Assembly (NCBI RefSeq): GCF_030272615.1 | Contig: NC_081405.1 | Coordinates: 608,890,677 to 608,954,676, forward strand | Source of the DNA: Cryptomeria japonica | Taxonomy: Eukaryota; Streptophyta; Pinopsida; Cupressales; Cupressaceae | Direction: 5' to 3' | DNA length: 64,000 nt | In this document: piece by piece, positions 60,398 to 64,000 of the stretch | Layout: each line of letters begins with the position of its first letter | Numbering within the stretch: position 1 is the stretch's first letter | The notes under the pieces: model-generated | What the model saw: only the letters and a program-made list of their open reading frames with translations | What the model was told of the DNA's origin: nothing | Database searches by the model: none | Position numbers and translations under genes: made by a program

Positions 60398-61005
60398 TTT
60401 CTTCATTATGGGGGAGCTTCTCACCATGCTCCCACCCAGGCCCTCTTTGTCCTTGCTGACAAAAAGGGGGAGAATGCCTTGGTTCTATTGTGTTTTGGTT
60501 CATGATTTGGTTCATGATGGTTCTATCATTGCTACATGAGATGGTTTTCATGATTTGGTTCATGATGGTTCTATTGCTACATGATGGTTCTATTGCTTAT
60601 TTCATGATTTGGTTCATGATGGTTCTATTGCTACATGATGGTTCTACTGCTTATTTCCATTGTTTCAGATTTACACAGTTACAATTATACATAGGTGTTT
60701 TGGTTCAGTAATTCTTTTCATGCATCATGCTGATCTGTTTCAGATTTCAGATTTACACAGTTACAATGATATCTTGGTTCCCTGATTCTGATTCCGGACA
60801 ATGATATTTTGGTTATCAGTTTGATTTTCAGTTCTTTTGGCAATATAGTTTGCACTTGTACGTTAATCTATTTCAGCATGTCAGAAGTGCTTCTGGTTCA
60901 CTTAATAATTTGATGAGTACTTGATTCTCAAGGCTGGATTACACGATATGGTTGATATACTTCTATCCCTCTGTTCAATGATGGTTATGTTTTTGCCATC
61001 AAGGA
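60398..61005 (+). other. D: non-coding 3' stretch with PPT-like copy and repeats
   Basis: Between pol and the true polypurine tract. A second polypurine-tract-like sequence, CAAAAAGGGGGAGAATG, lies at about 60461-60477, preceded by TTTGTCCTTGCTGACAAA. From 60490 to 60660 there are tandem copies of a unit with CATGATTTGGTTCATGATGG and TTCTATTGCTACATGATGG. A TTTCAGATTTACACAGTTAC block occurs near 60663 and 60745. Confidence 0.8.
60490..60660. repeat. Short tandem repeats in D
   Basis: About three larger units, each mixing ATGATTTGGTTCATGATGGT and CTATTGCTACATGATGGTTC. It can be read as nested expansions of a CATGATGGTTCTATTGC core. Confidence 0.8.
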
Positions 61006-61018
61006 CAAAGGGGGAATT
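61006..61018 (+). promoter_or_regulatory. Polypurine tract of D
   Basis: CAAAGGGGGAATT just before TGTTGAC of the 3' LTR. It lies in the loop of an inverted repeat: CATCAAGGACAAA (60997-61009) and TTTGTCCTTGATG (61033-61045). Confidence 0.88.
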
Positions 61019-62167
61019 TGTTGACTTTTCTATTTGTCCTTGATGACAAGGCATATTCGATGATAGCATATGGGTTTTTATTTGCCACATCATGTTAATC
61101 ACTACAGTCTTTAACTCATGTTTGTATTATGGTTGAGTTTGTTTTGAGTCAGTTTATTCACGTGGCTGGCATTATGAGTTCCTTCCGGATGTCAAAAAGG
61201 AATCTATTATGTTTTGGGATATTTCGAAAGCACCAGTTCGTTGAAGCCCATGTTGTTTTACCACTCTCAGCTGCACTTGCTCAGTGATTTGGAACTGGGA
61301 GAATGTTTTTGATGATAATGGGTTTCTTCTATCTCTTGCTCCCGGTTTTTCTCTGGGCATTGATGGGCTTCCTAACAACAATGCATACTGTTCCGGTTAG
61401 TTCTCTGATCATGCTCGCTGCTGGTAATCTTACCATTCATTTTAATCATAGGTATGCACAGTAAACTTATTTTTGAAGAGAAATGATGAATGTCGAAAGG
61501 AAATATGAGGCAAGTGTTTTCTTCTTTGGTTTAGTTGCAGATAACTATTTGTTCTCCCCTTATCTTCCGGTGTTGTAAAGCTTAGTAACTTTTTTTATTG
61601 TTTTTAAACAATTTATCAAAAGGTTAAGGGTTTGTTCAGTTTCAAAGGTAGTTAGTGAAATCATGTTGAAGATTCTTGTTAACCCTTTATGGGTTTGTTA
61701 CTATGATTATATCAAGTGTTTTTACAGGATTTTTCGGAAATTATTTTCAAGACTTATTAAACCAGTTTTAACGACTATTCAGTTGGTTACCCTATACGAG
61801 GGTTTCTTTAGAAGATCTTATCATTATCCTTCCAGTTGGATAAGAGTTATTGAGAAGTTGATATTTAATTTAAAAAAGGAAAAAAACCCTACATGGGTTG
61901 TGGTTTGTTAAATGAAATCAAAATCAGTTTTTTTTGGCAGTGGTTAACTGTCTGATTCTGTTAATGCTTCGGGTACATTTACATGTATGTGTCTCTTTCA
62001 AAATATAGGGATATATATATATGTAAATGTAGGAGAAGCAAGTGGACATTTGTTTTTGATGGAAAGAAAAGAAAAGTTGTATTATATATTTTGAGATCTC
62101 TGTTGTTGGCGGAGTCACTGGATATCATATTTTTGTGTTGTAATAAAGGTTCATGATACAACAGTTT
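61019..62167 (+). repeat. 3' LTR of D
   Basis: Nearly identical to 54109-55254. The match ends at GATACAACAGTTT, about 20 bases after the AATAAA near 62140. Sequence beyond 62167 is unrelated to the rest of the 5' LTR. Confidence 0.9.
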
Positions 62168-64000
62168 ATGTTTAAGTCTTGAATTATATAATTTATCTTC
62201 ATTGTTATCTCAATTTATATGTTACAAGAGTTATGGTGAGTTTGTATATTGTGTTGGTTTGATATCTACTATCTATGTGGTTGTGTGAGTTGGATCCAAC
62301 CATTAGATAAAGTGGGGCGAATCAAATTTGGGTAATCTATTCCTATAAATATTTTTAAATTATGATACATATTTAGTTAGTTAGGATTGTATATGATAAT
62401 TTAAGAATTGGTATATTCTAATTAGAGTAAATTGGGAGAGGAATGAACCATTACATATCTACTAAAGGGAGGTAACCCAAGGTATTACAAGGAGTGAGAG
62501 CCTCAAACTAGAGGATAAGCTGCTTAAGAATAATAAGACCCTAATGAAAACTACAAATCAAACACCAAAAAACTAGATGATGAGACTAGACCATACTAGA
62601 TGAAAAAAAAAAATACAATAGACACACACCCACTAAATAAATGAATCAATGGCCTACCTAGTGTGGGGCTTCTCAATTTTCTATTCTTTTCTCATTGCTT
62701 TTAGTTTTTTAGAGAATGAGAGCCTCTTGTTTTATCCCTTAGTTGATGAACTAGTAGGGGACTTTAGGCTAGCTTTCATCTTAGACACTGATGACTCCAT
62801 TCTAGTAGCAGAGGAAGAATCCATGTGGAATTTTTTTTTATCCTACCTACTGACAATTTCTTCCTAAATGGCCTATAGATTCCTACAGTTCTTCTTTGAT
62901 ATTTCATTTTTTGTTCTATCATTTCCTCCATTTTCTTTTTACTGATGCCTAGTTGTCCTATAAAGCTTGAATTACCTTCATCATCTTCTTTCTATCCTCC
63001 TTTTTTTCAATCTTATCACAAAGACCCTTCTGCACTAAATCATTTTCCACCACCCAAACCATTTGATCCTTATCATTTGATGCCCAACTAGAAGCTCTAG
63101 AATCTGTCATATGAGGGATAGCCTAGGTTGGGCTCCCTTTTAGTTTAGGAATGGAGATGAAATCATTACCAAACAAAATATTTGACAACTCAACACATAG
63201 AGTGGGAGCAAAGGGATTTTTTAACCAACCCACAAGAGGGGGTAAAATTTAGGTGGAAATTATACTGACTTAGAATAAGCCCTTGATGTAAGGGAAGGAC
63301 ATTTTTCATTTTATTAACAACCACAGATTGGGAGATAGAAAAGAAAAGACAATAAGGGAAATTCATCTTGACACCATACCTCGGATGGTTGAGCATGGGG
63401 AATAACTAAAACTAGAACCATTTGAATCTCCTATCCAATGTGATGAATTTTATAAGGAGTAGCATGAGATCTTTTCAAAACCCATGTAAATCATCTCTTT
63501 TGAACCCACTTTGCAAGTGAATAAATTTCTCGTTCAACTTCAAGAACCTCATATAATCTATCTTGTAGTTACCCTTAGGTTTTTTTGGGAAAGTTGTGGC
63601 TTCCACCACAAGATTAGTAGCAACCACAATAGTTTCCATACACATAATAATTTTAGGTGTAAGTATTGATATGTTACATTTATATGGGATGATTTAATAT
63701 TATACTATGTTAATTGTCATTATTTGGCTTATAGACTATGGTTTATCTCCTTGGGTTATATATTTTATTTGTACTTTATTCTTTGTAGCCATATGCTTAT
63801 TTGTAAGATATTTAAGAGGTTATCAAAATCTAATGAATAATTTATTATCATGGTCTAAAGAGATTATAGTAATGATATAGATTTCATCATTTTGTGATGT
63901 GATATCATTTTCGTTGATTCTTGGTGTGATATAAACAATCTTGTATCATCATTCTTCTATATGGTAGAAAACATTGAAATCATGATTTTGTAGAAAGTTT
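62168..64000. other. Unassigned right-hand stretch
   Basis: Non-coding as far as I can tell. The 62430-63650 part is less AT-rich than its flanks, and minus-strand frames there (near 63030-63170, SRASSWASNDKDQMVWVVEN; 63190-63396) have a faint look of LINE first-frame sequence, but no motif decides it. A poly-A-like run at about 62605-62616 is the only other sign. It is not a continuation of element G. Confidence 0.4.

Larger units (their letters stand above)
54109..62167 (+). mobile_element. Copia LTR retrotransposon D (SIRE lineage), youngest
   Basis: Plus-strand, about 8.06 kb. 5' LTR 54109-55673, primer binding site 55676-55687, gag, protease, integrase, reverse transcriptase, RNase H, a 0.6-kb non-coding 3' stretch, polypurine tract near 61006-61018, 3' LTR from 61019. 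The LTRs differ at only about 20-25 of some 1150 aligned positions (about 2 % by eye), against 12-20 % in A, C and E. Insertion was therefore a few to roughly ten million years ago, depending on the rate assumed. The coding region is nearly whole, with about two breaks. The 3' LTR is shorter than the 5' LTR, and no target duplication is visible on the right. Confidence 0.93.

Noticed and set aside
60490-60660. CRISPR-like array
   Set aside because: Units are unequal and lack unique spacers; it is a tandem expansion inside a plant retrotransposon.
60398-61018. Envelope-like frame downstream of pol in D
   Set aside because: Some SIRE elements have one, but no long frame or transmembrane pattern is present here.
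62649-62867. 72-codon plus-strand frame with a hydrophobic start
   Set aside because: The minus strand in the same place looks equally plausible, no family match; chance frame likely.

Overview
The window looks like intergenic DNA from a large, repeat-rich seed-plant genome, most probably a conifer or other gymnosperm. It is AT-rich and holds no intact multi-exon gene. It is packed with old SIRE-lineage Copia elements, a Gypsy-type element, LINE-like retroposons and DNA transposons, many nested in one another. The one convincing host gene-like frame is a TIR domain whose wording (YDIFINHRG, VHVAIFS, PSELR) resembles gymnosperm TIR-NBS-LRR proteins. The organism call is an inference from these family resemblances.

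Layout, left to right. 1-6284: a minus-strand SIRE-type Copia fossil (A), cut by the window edge. 6285-6973: a LINE-like retroposon fragment. 6974-7748: a repeat shared with 46128-46883. 7749-38843: a four-level nest. The outermost layer is a minus-strand LTR element with only a gag-like region (G1, 7749-38843). Inside it lies a minus-strand Gypsy-type, apparently pol-less element (F, 10125-37931). Inside F lies a plus-strand SIRE Copia (C, 16452-35407), and inside C's 3' LTR lies a minus-strand SIRE Copia (E, 26348-35293). Smaller insertions decorate the nest: a LINE-like retroposon in F's 3' LTR and a long foldback sequence in C's 5' LTR. F also carries, just inside its 5' LTR, an intronless fragment of a host PDS5-type cohesin-associated gene next to a zinc-knuckle-like stretch.

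38844-42350 is AT-rich sequence I cannot assign. 42683-43153 is a short TIR-domain gene. 43154-46127 is again unassigned. 46128-54108 is a second copy (G2) of the G element and its left flank, carrying its own insertions: a TIR DNA transposon, two LINE-like retroposons and internal tandem duplications. 54109-62167 is the youngest and best preserved element, the plus-strand SIRE Copia D. Its LTRs differ by only about 2 % by eye and its coding region has about two breaks. 62168-64000 is unassigned, possibly an old retroposon remnant.

The main points for a second look are these: the PDS5 fragment carried by F; an inverted repeat that brackets the polypurine tract in all four SIRE elements, kept even in D where the sequence differs; the hairpin-rich retroposon family; the 181-bp foldback inside an LTR; and the TIR domain whose usual catalytic glutamate position is glutamine. 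All divergence figures are by-eye estimates.
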